NCBI GenBank assembly: GCA_038230275.1
Contig: JBBRNO010000175.1
Location: 1-12,251 of the forward strand
Direction of reading: 5' to 3'
Origin: JANXXV01 sp038230275
GTDB taxonomy: Bacteria; Acidobacteriota; Terriglobia; Bryobacterales; Bryobacteraceae
DNA length: 12,251 nucleotides
Of the stretch, positions 5,586 through 12,251 are shown one piece after another (the stretch's first letter is position 1; every line of letters begins with the position of its first letter). The notes beneath the pieces are model-generated. The model was not told the DNA's origin. It saw only the letters and a list, made by a program, of their open reading frames with translations, and made no database searches. A program made the position numbers and the translations under genes.

Positions 5586-6749
5586 CTATTGAGCCAGACC
5601 GAACTCGGATTTGATGGCAAGAATACTCTGGGCAGCCTGGTCCTGGTAGGGACCCTGCAAGCGGGCACACTCCTGATAGAAGCGGATGGCCTCCAGCGGA
5701 ACCTTCATCTGGTAGTTGCACCACCCCAGAGAGCTGAGTATGTTGGCCGTAAGCCGATTGTTTCCGCGCGCGAACGGCAAGGCCGCCCGGAAGAACTTGT
5801 CGGCGGCGGCAAAGTGGTCCCGGTTCATCTGAATTACCGCTTGCATGAAGTTACCTTGTTGCAGAATCAGGTTCTTCTGGTTTATCCAGTTTGCCTCCGA
5901 TATGTGGGGAGGCCGCGCTTTGGTGGCCATCAAGGCCAGCATTTTGGCGGCATAGCCCAAGACCTTTTGATGCTCGCGCTTCTGCCGGAAATAGGTGTTG
6001 GCCAAAAAGTAGAGTATGTCCTCATGCGTTTGGTCGTAGGTGAGGATCTTCTCGGCGGCCGCCAGAGCCTTCGCCGTATTGTTAGTATCCCGGTAGCAGA
6101 CATAGAAGAACATGTCTATCTGGCGGGACAGGTCCTGCGCGGGACTCTTCTTTGCCAGATCGTCGAGGATCACGAGACGTTTTTGCGGATCCCGCTCAGC
6201 CACGGCTTTGTTGTAAAGCGCTACGTCCTGCGCTCCCTGGATCTGCGCGGCAAGTTCCACCCGCTCTGCGAAAATTTCGTCGGAAGTCCCGCCGCGCTGC
6301 GTTTCGGTTGCGGTCACCAGGACCCTGGCCGAGGCCGCAGCCGCCCGCTCCTTCCATTTCGCCGCCAGCGCTGCATCCTTCTTCTCTTCGGCGACCTTCA
6401 CGTTGATCAGAGCGGCCTCTACGTCTTCCGGATCGGCCGCCAGCAGCCGGTCGCCGGCCTCAATTGCCTTGCCGGGCTCCTTCATCTCGATGTAGAGGGT
6501 TTGCAGTTGCTCCAAGATCCACGGAATCGCATCATTCTTGGGATGTTGCTTCGTGAATTGCTCGTACAGCCCGATCCGTTTGGCAACGTCGTCGACATCC
6601 ATCGCGATTGCCAGAAAGTTGCCGGAGTCTGAATCGACGTCTACGTTCAACTCATGCCGCTGCGCCATAGCGCGCGGAACCGCCGCGACAGCCAGCAAGA
6701 CGATCAGCAGTGAAACAAATCTTGTGCGGAAGATTACTAATACGCTCAT
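5586..6749 (-). CDS. Exported TPR-type (alpha-helical repeat) protein
   Basis: From the ATG at 6749 this is a 387-residue protein with a Sec signal peptide (RTR, then a long Leu/Val core, AMA^Q cleavage near residue 29). The mature part is alpha-helical with tetratricopeptide-like pairs, for example AIEAGDRLLAADPEDVEAAL, ALAAAEKILTYDQTHEDILY with LANTYFRQKRE, FFRAALPFARGNNRL and SLGWCNYQMKVPLEAIRFYQ. It is probably periplasmic and may scaffold protein contacts; no enzyme motif is seen. An upstream in-frame ATG at 6821 would add 24 residues before the signal peptide and has no ribosome site, so 6749 is preferred, although it also lacks a Shine-Dalgarno sequence. The gene is divergent from the TonB-dependent receptor and convergent with the RHS remnant. 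Acidobacteria often place TPR proteins next to Oar-like receptors, so a joint role in envelope uptake is possible but inferred. Confidence 0.82.
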   Translation of the reverse strand: MSVLVIFRTRFVSLLIVLLAVAAVPRAMAQRHELNVDVDSDSGNFLAIAMDVDDVAKRIGLYEQFTKQHPKNDAIPWILEQLQTLYIEMKEPGKAIEAGDRLLAADPEDVEAALINVKVAEEKKDAALAAKWKERAAAASARVLVTATETQRGGTSDEIFAERVELAAQIQGAQDVALYNKAVAERDPQKRLVILDDLAKKSPAQDLSRQIDMFFYVCYRDTNNTAKALAAAEKILTYDQTHEDILYFLANTYFRQKREHQKVLGYAAKMLALMATKARPPHISEANWINQKNLILQQGNFMQAVIQMNRDHFAAADKFFRAALPFARGNNRLTANILSSLGWCNYQMKVPLEAIRFYQECARLQGPYQDQAAQSILAIKSEFGLAQ

Positions 6750-6760
6750 CCGTTGTCTAT
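6741..6760 (-). promoter_or_regulatory. Possible leaderless start of the TPR gene
   Basis: The minus strand reads AATATAGACAACGGATG. A TATAGA hexamer ends 6 bases before the ATG at 6749, so transcription from it would begin at or next to the start codon, in line with the absence of a Shine-Dalgarno sequence. No convincing -35 box is present. Weak evidence. Confidence 0.25.
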
Positions 6761-7005
6761 ATTTGACCAGCCAGTGTGTTGATCGGTAAAAAATGGCCGT
6801 ATCTATATACTGGGAAGGCATTCAAAAGCGAATTTTATGAGAGTGAGGATATGTCAATTTGATGACAGGGAAATCGAGATTTGTGGCTTTACCAGAGAAC
6901 CCGTACGCCCTACATAAATCCACCGGTTCAGCCGATGGACACCATAGATAGTAGTCGCGCACTGGGTATGCGAGCTGCTGCTAGTAATAGGTTAAAGAGA
7001 GGCTT

Positions 7006-7009
7006 AGGA
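7006..7009 (+). promoter_or_regulatory. Ribosome binding site supporting the receptor start at 7019
   Basis: AGGA lies 9 bases before the ATG at 7019. The signal peptide begins right after this ATG, whereas the longer open frame from 6881 adds 46 residues with no export signal at the front. This supports 7019 as the true start. Confidence 0.55.
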
Positions 7010-7018
7010 CAAGTAATT

Positions 7019-10000
7019 ATGCAAAAAATCACCGTTCGCTTACTTACACTGGTAGTGCTATACCTAGCATTCGTACTAGGGTTAAATGCTCAACTTACCT
7101 CTTCCACTATTTTCGGCTCCGTGCTTGACCGCACGGGATCGGGTGTTCCCGACGCTCAGGTAATCGTTACCAATTCCGGCACTAGCCTGTCCCGCACGGT
7201 AACGACGAACAAGCGGGGGCTCTACCGTATAGAGTTTCTGCCCATCGGCAGCTACCAGGTTGAGATCACCGTGACCGGGTTCAAGAAATTTGTCCAGACC
7301 GGAATCACGCTCGAGGTGAACGACAGCGCCCGCGTGGACGCGAACCTGGACATCGGCGCCGTGAATGAGACGGTTTCGGTGACTGCCGAGGCGCCGCTGG
7401 TGAACACAAGCAACGGTTCCATCGGGCGCACCGTAACGAATGTCGAGATTGAGAATCTTCCGCTAGTGAACCGCAATGTTTACACGCTTTTGACCTTAAC
7501 TCCCGGTGTCGAGTCCTCGGCCAACAGCATTATTCTCGGTTATCCGGAACAGCGGACTATGATTAACGGCGGTGTCGACGGTGGAGCTGGTTCGGTAAAT
7601 TACTATCTGGACGGCGGCTCTAATATGACGGGGCTGCGCAACACTGGCAACATCGCGCCGAATCCCGATGCCGTCCAGGAGTTCCGCGTGATTACCAACA
7701 ATTACAGCGCCGAATTCGGCCGCTTCGCCGGCGGCGTCATCAACATCCTGACCAAGTCCGGAACCAACGACTATCATGGTTCGCTGTTTGAATTTCTGCG
7801 CAACGACAAGTTAAACGCCAACACCTGGAACGCGCTCACCAAGCCCCCTCTGCACCGCAATCAGTTCGGCGGCAGCTTCGGCGGCCCCATTCAGCGAGAC
7901 AAGACGTTCTTCTTCGGCACCTATTCCGGTCTGCGCCAGGTGACGGCTTCCTTCCTGAACAGCGCCGTTGTGCCAACGGCTGCCGAGCGCAGTGGAGACT
8001 TCTCGAAATCGAAGGTAGTGCCCACGGATCCTCTCACGAAGTTGCCGTTCCCCGGCGGCATCATTCCGGCTAACCGGTTCGACCCGACGGCGAGGAACAT
8101 TCTGGGCAAGTTCATCCCGCTCTCCAATTCGTCCGGAAATGTATTCCAGGGTCAGGTGGGCAGCCCCTACAACACCGATGAGTTTCTGGCCAAGGTGGAT
8201 CACGCACTCAATGCATCGCATCAGGTGGCGGTGAGCTACTTTGAAACCAGCGGCGCGAACATTGTTGTTCCCGGCGGCGCTACGCCTGTGGGCAATCTGC
8301 CCTGGTCCACCCAGCAGTTCTCGTGGCGGCAACACAACGCCAATGCCAGCGATACATGGACCATCTCGCCCAGCAGCGTCAATCAGTTCTGGGTGACGTA
8401 CACCAGGAACTTCGGGGGACGGCTGAACCTTCCGGGAACTTCGCTCGGAGACCTCGGTTCCACGTTCCGCCCGCAAGGGACCCCCTCGCTGCCGCAAATC
8501 ACGGTCACCGGTTATTTCACGCTCGGCCAATCCATTGCCGGACCCACGGCGGGAACGAACTACTATTCCATCCGCGACATCTACAGCACCACTCGCGGCC
8601 GCCATACCATCAAGTTCGGCGGGGAGCTTTCGCTTAACAAAGACATCCAGCAGACGCTGCTGAACAACTACGGGACGTTCTCCTTCGACGGTAGCAAAGC
8701 GGGCAATGCGCTTGCCGATTTCCTGCTCGGCGCACCCAGAACCATGAATCAGGATTCGCCCGTCACCGCCCTTGACAACAGTTGGAGCACGGGTCTGTTT
8801 GTCCAGGACGATTTCCGTATCCTGCCGCGCCTCACCTTGAACCTGGGCCTTCGCTACGATCTTCAGACGCCGCCGACCGATCCGCAAAACCGCGAAGCGA
8901 CCTTTGTCCCCGGCGTGCAATCGAAGGTGGTGCCCACTGCGCTGACCGGGTTGCTGTTCCCGGGTGACGCGGGCGTTTCGCGCGGCACTATCCAATTGCG
9001 CAAGCATAACTTTGCTCCGAGGATTGGCTTCGCGCTCGATCCGTTCGGCGATGGCAAGACTTCCGTCCGCGCCGCGGCCGGTATCTTCTACGGCAGTGTT
9101 TCCGGCAACGAATGGAACACGTCGTCGAACTACCAGCCATTCTCGGTCCGGCAGCAATTCAACGACATTGAATCGCTTTCCAGCGTTTACGGTCACTTCC
9201 CGGGTGGCGTTTCGCCGTTTCCGTACTTCTACGATCCGAAGGCGCCCAGGTTTGTGCTCCCTGCGTCGCTGCAAGGCATCGCCCTTGATTTCGTCTGGCC
9301 TTACTCCTACCAGTTGAACTTCTCGCTGGAGCGCCAAGTGACCAGCGACGTCAGCGTCACGGCCGCCTACGTGGGAACGTTGAGCCGCCGCCTGCCGTTC
9401 TCGCAGGACATCAACTATCCCATCTTCAGCAGCACCGCCACGGCTGCCAATGTCAACAACCGCCGGCCCATTCTGCCGGGTACCATCAGTTCGGTGCTGC
9501 TGCTGAAGTCCATCATGAACGCGTCCTACCACGGTCTTCAGATTACCGGAGAAAAGCGAATGGGGCATCACCTTGGCGCCAAGGCGTTTTATACGTTCAG
9601 TAAGAGTCTGGACGGCGCGCAGTTGCAGAACAACACGACGCAGGGCTCGGCGCAAAACTTCAACAACCTGGCTGTAGAGAACGGCCGGTCCGACTTTGAC
9701 CGGAGGCACAACGTGGTCGCCTCCCTCATATGGAACGCCGACTACTTTACCGGGTCAAACGCCATCCTGAAAAATGTACTGAATGGATGGTCGCTATCGG
9801 CCACCGCCGCCTTCCGCAGCGGCATTCCTTTCACCGTGACGGCGGGCCGGGACAACAATCTGGACGGCACCAATAATGACCGCGCGAATCGTAACGGCAA
9901 CCCGTTTCTCGATCCCAACCGGGCCCGGCCCGTGGCCTCCGCCCTGTGGTTTAACACCGGCGCATTCGGACAAGCCGTTACCGGGGCCGACGGGACTGCC

Positions 10001-10231
10001 GGCCGTAACATCCTCACCGGGCCTGGAATCCGTAACGTGGATCTGGGCATCTTCCGTAACTTCAAAATCCTGGAGCGCGTCCAGCTTCAGGCACGCGCCG
10101 AACTCACCAACGCCTTCAACCTGGTGAGCCTCACGAACCCAACCGCAGTCCTGACATCGTCGCTCTTTGGACAGATCCGGACGGCGAACGAGATGCGCCA
10201 GGTGCAGTTGGGCCTGCGGCTTACTTTCTAA
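7019..10231 (+). CDS. TonB-dependent receptor, Oar-like, with carboxypeptidase-regulatory-like N-terminal domain
   Basis: This 1070-residue outer-membrane receptor has a signal peptide at residues 1-24 (QKITVRLL and a hydrophobic core, GLNA^Q). A carboxypeptidase-regulatory-like beta-sandwich follows at about 28-112 (IFGSVLDRTGSGVPDAQVIV, then GLYRIEFLPIGSYQVEITV). A TonB-box-like stretch NETVSVTAEAPL is at 116-127. The plug domain is at about 130-260 (GGVDGGAGSVNYYLDGG; AEFGRFAGGVINILTKSGTN). The rest is a long beta-barrel with typical features such as NQFGGSFGGPI, FFFGTYSG, FVQDDFRILPRLTLNLGLRY and RAELTNAFN. The chain ends LGLRLTF with the terminal Phe expected for barrel insertion. Length is normal for acidobacterial Oar-like receptors. 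These take up large ligands with energy from TonB/ExbBD, encoded elsewhere. The substrate cannot be read from the sequence. It is divergent from the TPR gene and followed by a long gene-free stretch, so it is likely monocistronic. Confidence 0.95.
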   Translation: MQKITVRLLTLVVLYLAFVLGLNAQLTSSTIFGSVLDRTGSGVPDAQVIVTNSGTSLSRTVTTNKRGLYRIEFLPIGSYQVEITVTGFKKFVQTGITLEVNDSARVDANLDIGAVNETVSVTAEAPLVNTSNGSIGRTVTNVEIENLPLVNRNVYTLLTLTPGVESSANSIILGYPEQRTMINGGVDGGAGSVNYYLDGGSNMTGLRNTGNIAPNPDAVQEFRVITNNYSAEFGRFAGGVINILTKSGTNDYHGSLFEFLRNDKLNANTWNALTKPPLHRNQFGGSFGGPIQRDKTFFFGTYSGLRQVTASFLNSAVVPTAAERSGDFSKSKVVPTDPLTKLPFPGGIIPANRFDPTARNILGKFIPLSNSSGNVFQGQVGSPYNTDEFLAKVDHALNASHQVAVSYFETSGANIVVPGGATPVGNLPWSTQQFSWRQHNANASDTWTISPSSVNQFWVTYTRNFGGRLNLPGTSLGDLGSTFRPQGTPSLPQITVTGYFTLGQSIAGPTAGTNYYSIRDIYSTTRGRHTIKFGGELSLNKDIQQTLLNNYGTFSFDGSKAGNALADFLLGAPRTMNQDSPVTALDNSWSTGLFVQDDFRILPRLTLNLGLRYDLQTPPTDPQNREATFVPGVQSKVVPTALTGLLFPGDAGVSRGTIQLRKHNFAPRIGFALDPFGDGKTSVRAAAGIFYGSVSGNEWNTSSNYQPFSVRQQFNDIESLSSVYGHFPGGVSPFPYFYDPKAPRFVLPASLQGIALDFVWPYSYQLNFSLERQVTSDVSVTAAYVGTLSRRLPFSQDINYPIFSSTATAANVNNRRPILPGTISSVLLLKSIMNASYHGLQITGEKRMGHHLGAKAFYTFSKSLDGAQLQNNTTQGSAQNFNNLAVENGRSDFDRRHNVVASLIWNADYFTGSNAILKNVLNGWSLSATAAFRSGIPFTVTAGRDNNLDGTNNDRANRNGNPFLDPNRARPVASALWFNTGAFGQAVTGADGTAGRNILTGPGIRNVDLGIFRNFKILERVQLQARAELTNAFNLVSLTNPTAVLTSSLFGQIRTANEMRQVQLGLRLTF

Positions 10232-10668
10232 CTAACAGATGTTGCAGTGGAGAGGATTGGCGGCGATCCATTCGTGATTGCGTATGCGCTCGCCAGTCCT
10301 GTCACGCCGGCGCGATGTTGCGGAGACTGGGCCCTGCGCAGTGGGTTGCGGCAGGGATGCCGCGATCGACTTGCGACGGCCGATAGAGTAGTGGCCCATT
10401 CCGGTAACGGCACTCCGCAAGGAGGCGAGGCTTGAGGCGACTAGCACCACGCTCCCTTGGTCAGTTTGACAAGGGCGGGAGAAAGTGCCCGAAACCAACG
10501 CGCGTAGCCGGTGATGTCCTGACCGGCGAGTCTTTAGGCCAGAGGTTACCCTACCTCACTCTTAGACCTGCTGTTCCTTGTGCACGTGCTTGCGAGTGTT
10601 GCCCTTTGATTGGCGGCAGCCGTTCTCGAAGTCCGCGGACGAGGGGCTCACACATTCTCGCGCAGGGC
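10232..10668. other. 437-bp stretch without a recognisable gene
   Basis: This lies between the convergent ends of the receptor gene and the Tat-exported protein gene. Short open frames exist on both strands, but none resembles a known family or has a good ribosome site. A 6-bp stem with a 9-base loop (10507-10527, GCCGGT/ACCGGC) and a perfect palindrome GTCCGCGGAC (10631-10640) are present. Neither is followed by a T-run, so neither is a clear terminator. It may hold decayed sequence. Confidence 0.5.
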
Positions 10669-11985
10669 CTATTTTTCAAAACCTCGTATGTAGGGGATGA
10701 CCGGCGGCCGCGGCCCTGTGCTGAAGAGCGGTCCGCGCGTCGAGCGGTAGGTCATGTTCATGAACGGCGTCTCGACGCGGCGTCCGATGGGAGAGTAACG
10801 GCCGTTCTCCCAGTTGGATTCCATGTTGTACGAGACAATCCCCGTGGACAGAAGCAGCCGCTCCGCATTGACTGGTTCCTTTCTGGTCAGCATCATCTCG
10901 ACAATCCAATGCTCGAAGGCGTTCGCGGCGTGGTATTGGGAGTAGGGTCCGGGCCAGCCAAGCATCGAGACGATCGCCGGGTCTTTACGCCCTTCGATGC
11001 CGCCGGCGTAGGTCCAGCCCACACCTTCGACCGAATATATCGCAGCCTTCGTCCCGTCACGATAGTCGACGATCGAGACGCGTGGTTCGCGGGCGGTCTG
11101 CTGAAAGTGTCCCGGCTTCAGGTCAAACCTTGTCCGCACTGCATCCAGCAGTTTGCCTGCCCAAGGATTACGGTCAGTCCACTTCCATGTTTCAGGCCCT
11201 CGAATGGATTGCACGGCCTGGATGCCTGTCTCACCGCCCTTTCGGCGTTCCATAAAGCACTGGAGCACGTCGACACAATGGAAGAGGCTGCCCTCATCGC
11301 CAGCGCTGCCAGCCACGATCGATTCCTTTATGGGCGTATCGATATCCAGTTCTATCTCGGGCTTGCGGTAGTAGAACGGGATAGAGGAACCGCCGAACAA
11401 GGGGAAGTTCAGCTCACGGGATTTGTCAAACATCCACTTGGCTTCGTCCCAACTGGTGGAGAGGTGCTTGTCGTTAAAGACTGGCACCGAGCGCTTACTC
11501 TGCTCGAAAACCCGGATAATCTGCTGGTAGAGCCACCAGCGCGGGTAGTATGTCTGCCCTTTGAGATTGCGATGATAGACCCCGTGTTCTCCGACCAGGA
11601 CAACCCCATCCACAGCTAGTTCCTTCCCCCCGAGCGTGAGGGCTTCACTTACCGTGTTAAAGATCGGGATACCTTTCGACTTGCACACTTTCTGCCCCAA
11701 TCCGCTTTCCTGCAGCTGATGGATGTAAACGGACACCACGTCTACCCGCGACGGAGTATGGGCGCCCTGCCACCAATAACCGTCCAAGAGCTTGGTTATG
11801 ATCCAGTCCGCATGGGATCCCGGAGCGGCCCAATAGGTGACGACACAGGCGATACGAGGCCGTTTTTCCGCAGCATGCGAAACGCTACCGGCTGCGATAC
11901 CGGCCAAAGCTGCCTGGCCGGACATTTCCAGCATTTCACGCCGGGTGAAGAGCGGGTTCGACGCCATACGGTGGTTTTCTGCCAT
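10669..11985 (-). CDS. Tat-exported protein of unknown function (GEHG / NDKHLS family)
   Basis: This 438-residue protein starts with a twin-arginine signal (FTRREMLEMSGQAAL, Arg15-Arg16) and a likely SHA^A cleavage near residue 38. The N-terminal part of the mature protein looks like a Rossmann-type fold (RIACVVTYWAAPGSHADWII, then SRVDVVSVYIHQL). Conserved-looking motifs follow: GVVLVGEHGVYHRN (GEHG at 132-135), YPRWWLYQQIIRVFEQS, VPVFNDKHLS (171-176), FPLFGGSSIPFYYRKP and VDVLQCFMERRKGGETG. I recall similar Tat-signal proteins of about 400-450 residues in planctomycetes and acidobacteria, annotated only as hypothetical. A distant relation to Gfo/Idh-type sugar oxidoreductases is possible but not shown here. 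Tat export suggests folding, perhaps with a cofactor, before transport to the periplasm. The ATG at 11985 has AAGGAG 6 bases upstream and a TATAAT at 12030-12035. Confidence 0.87.
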   Translation of the reverse strand: MAENHRMASNPLFTRREMLEMSGQAALAGIAAGSVSHAAEKRPRIACVVTYWAAPGSHADWIITKLLDGYWWQGAHTPSRVDVVSVYIHQLQESGLGQKVCKSKGIPIFNTVSEALTLGGKELAVDGVVLVGEHGVYHRNLKGQTYYPRWWLYQQIIRVFEQSKRSVPVFNDKHLSTSWDEAKWMFDKSRELNFPLFGGSSIPFYYRKPEIELDIDTPIKESIVAGSAGDEGSLFHCVDVLQCFMERRKGGETGIQAVQSIRGPETWKWTDRNPWAGKLLDAVRTRFDLKPGHFQQTAREPRVSIVDYRDGTKAAIYSVEGVGWTYAGGIEGRKDPAIVSMLGWPGPYSQYHAANAFEHWIVEMMLTRKEPVNAERLLLSTGIVSYNMESNWENGRYSPIGRRVETPFMNMTYRSTRGPLFSTGPRPPVIPYIRGFEK

Positions 11986-12029
11986 GTAAAGCTCCTTGCG
12001 TTGCGGTGTGGGCCGGTCAATGACGCTAA

Positions 12030-12035
12030 ATTATA
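12030..12035 (-). promoter_or_regulatory. Candidate -10 box for the Tat-exported protein gene
   Basis: The minus strand reads TATAAT in the context GACGGTATAATTTAGCG. A start about 7 bases downstream would leave a 5' leader near 38 bases with the AAGGAG ribosome site. The -35 region is weak. Confidence 0.5.
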
Positions 12036-12077
12036 CCGTCGCGTGATAACTATCGGGAACAACCGATGTCACTAGTG

Positions 12078-12104
12078 TAGTGTCCGCGAATTGGGTGGAC
12101 ACTA
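12078..12104. repeat. Perfect inverted repeat, 8-bp arms
   Basis: TAGTGTCC and GGACACTA flank an 11-base centre (GCGAATTGGGT). It lies between the Tat gene promoter and the partial right-edge gene. It could be the subterminal end of an insertion sequence or an operator. There is no T-run, so it is not a terminator. Confidence 0.55.
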
Positions 12105-12152
12105 GCGGAAACCGCTCCCTGAGAAGGTGTGAAAAAATCGAGAATGGCCACT

Positions 12153-12180
12153 TAAAACATGTTCACTCTAAAATGTTTTA
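12153..12180. repeat. Perfect AT-rich inverted repeat, 8-bp arms, before the right-edge gene
   Basis: TAAAACAT and ATGTTTTA are separated by 12 bases and end 15 bases before the ATG at 12196. In an RNA from this strand it could form a hairpin next to the start codon; as DNA it could be an operator. Both are inference. Confidence 0.5.
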
Positions 12181-12195
12181 GGCGATAATCGGTTT

Positions 12196-12251
12196 ATGGA
12201 ACCTGAAGCACAAGGGATCTTAGTGGAAATCCCAGAGCAACCGCAGCCAGC
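12196..12251 (+). CDS. Start of an unidentified gene cut by the window edge, possibly a transposase
   Basis: From the ATG at 12196 the frame is open to the edge and reads MEPEAQGILVEIPEQPQP, an acidic, Pro-rich beginning. Only 18 complete codons are visible, so no domain can be named. The nearby inverted repeats and the GTGTGAAAAAATCG stretch upstream recall the left ends of IS1182/IS5-like elements, and an acidic N-terminus of this sort is seen in some of their transposases. That is a weak, memory-based suggestion. The Shine-Dalgarno match (AGG, 13 bases upstream) is poor. Confidence 0.45.
   Translation, partial: MEPEAQGILVEIPEQPQP

Noticed and set aside
5556..6632. Continuation of the frame-3 RHS open frame to 6632 on the plus strand
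   Set aside because: Beyond about 5556 it runs antisense through the TPR gene, and the translated sequence loses all RHS character.
7811..9709. 632-codon open frame on the minus strand inside the receptor gene
   Set aside because: It is a shadow of the TonB-dependent receptor: Arg/Gly/Val-rich composition, no domain, and the opposite strand encodes a clear full-length receptor.
10432..11619. 395-codon plus-strand open frame
   Set aside because: Most of it is antisense to the Tat-exported protein gene, whose motifs, signal peptide, ribosome site and -10 box are all clear.

Overview
The window looks like a chromosomal segment of an acidobacterium, probably of the Solibacter/Bryobacter lineage. 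The evidence is a very large Oar-like TonB-dependent receptor with a carboxypeptidase-regulatory-like N-terminus, a GxxExxY protein, a 'TGPKTPKG...NALRHGLTAKSLVL' hypothetical protein, decayed RHS and IS256 genes, and secreted beta-propeller and Tat-exported proteins. This is inferred from remembered family distribution, not from a search.

Left part (1-2500), all on the minus strand. The order of transcription is GxxExxY protein (2105-2488), Ala/Pro-rich hypothetical protein (1339-1998), small transglutaminase (300-1127, GTG start), then the start of a large DUF2126-type transglutaminase-like protein that runs off the left edge (1-185). The last two are a familiar gene pair. The + strand from about 1360 to 2745 is unusually rich in G and T, which sets the GxxExxY/hypothetical block apart from its neighbours.

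Middle part (2400-5560) is a debris field around one intact gene. The 5' end and upstream region of the GxxExxY gene occur three times: the intact copy, a decayed tandem copy next to it, and a third copy 2.3 kb away. Each carries three 9-bp iteron-like units. Beside them lie the C-terminal relic of an IS256-family transposase (2906-3070) and a frameshifted RHS gene fragment (about 5070-5556). The intact gene is a secreted YncE-like beta-propeller protein (3319-4650). The third repeat copy, ending in a 51-codon chimeric ORF, sits directly upstream of it.

Right part (5586-12251). A periplasmic TPR-type protein (5586-6749, minus) and a 1070-residue TonB-dependent receptor (7019-10231, plus) are divergently transcribed from a region of about 270 bp. 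After a 437-bp stretch without a recognisable gene comes a Tat-exported protein of unknown function (10669-11985, minus) with a good -10 box. The window ends with two inverted repeats and the first 18 codons of a plus-strand gene, possibly an insertion-sequence transposase.

The exported proteins fit a soil heterotroph that takes up large substrates through TonB receptors, but nothing here assigns a substrate. I found no CRISPR array, rRNA or tRNA. The most unusual signal is the triplicated, iteron-bearing GxxExxY promoter/5' module.
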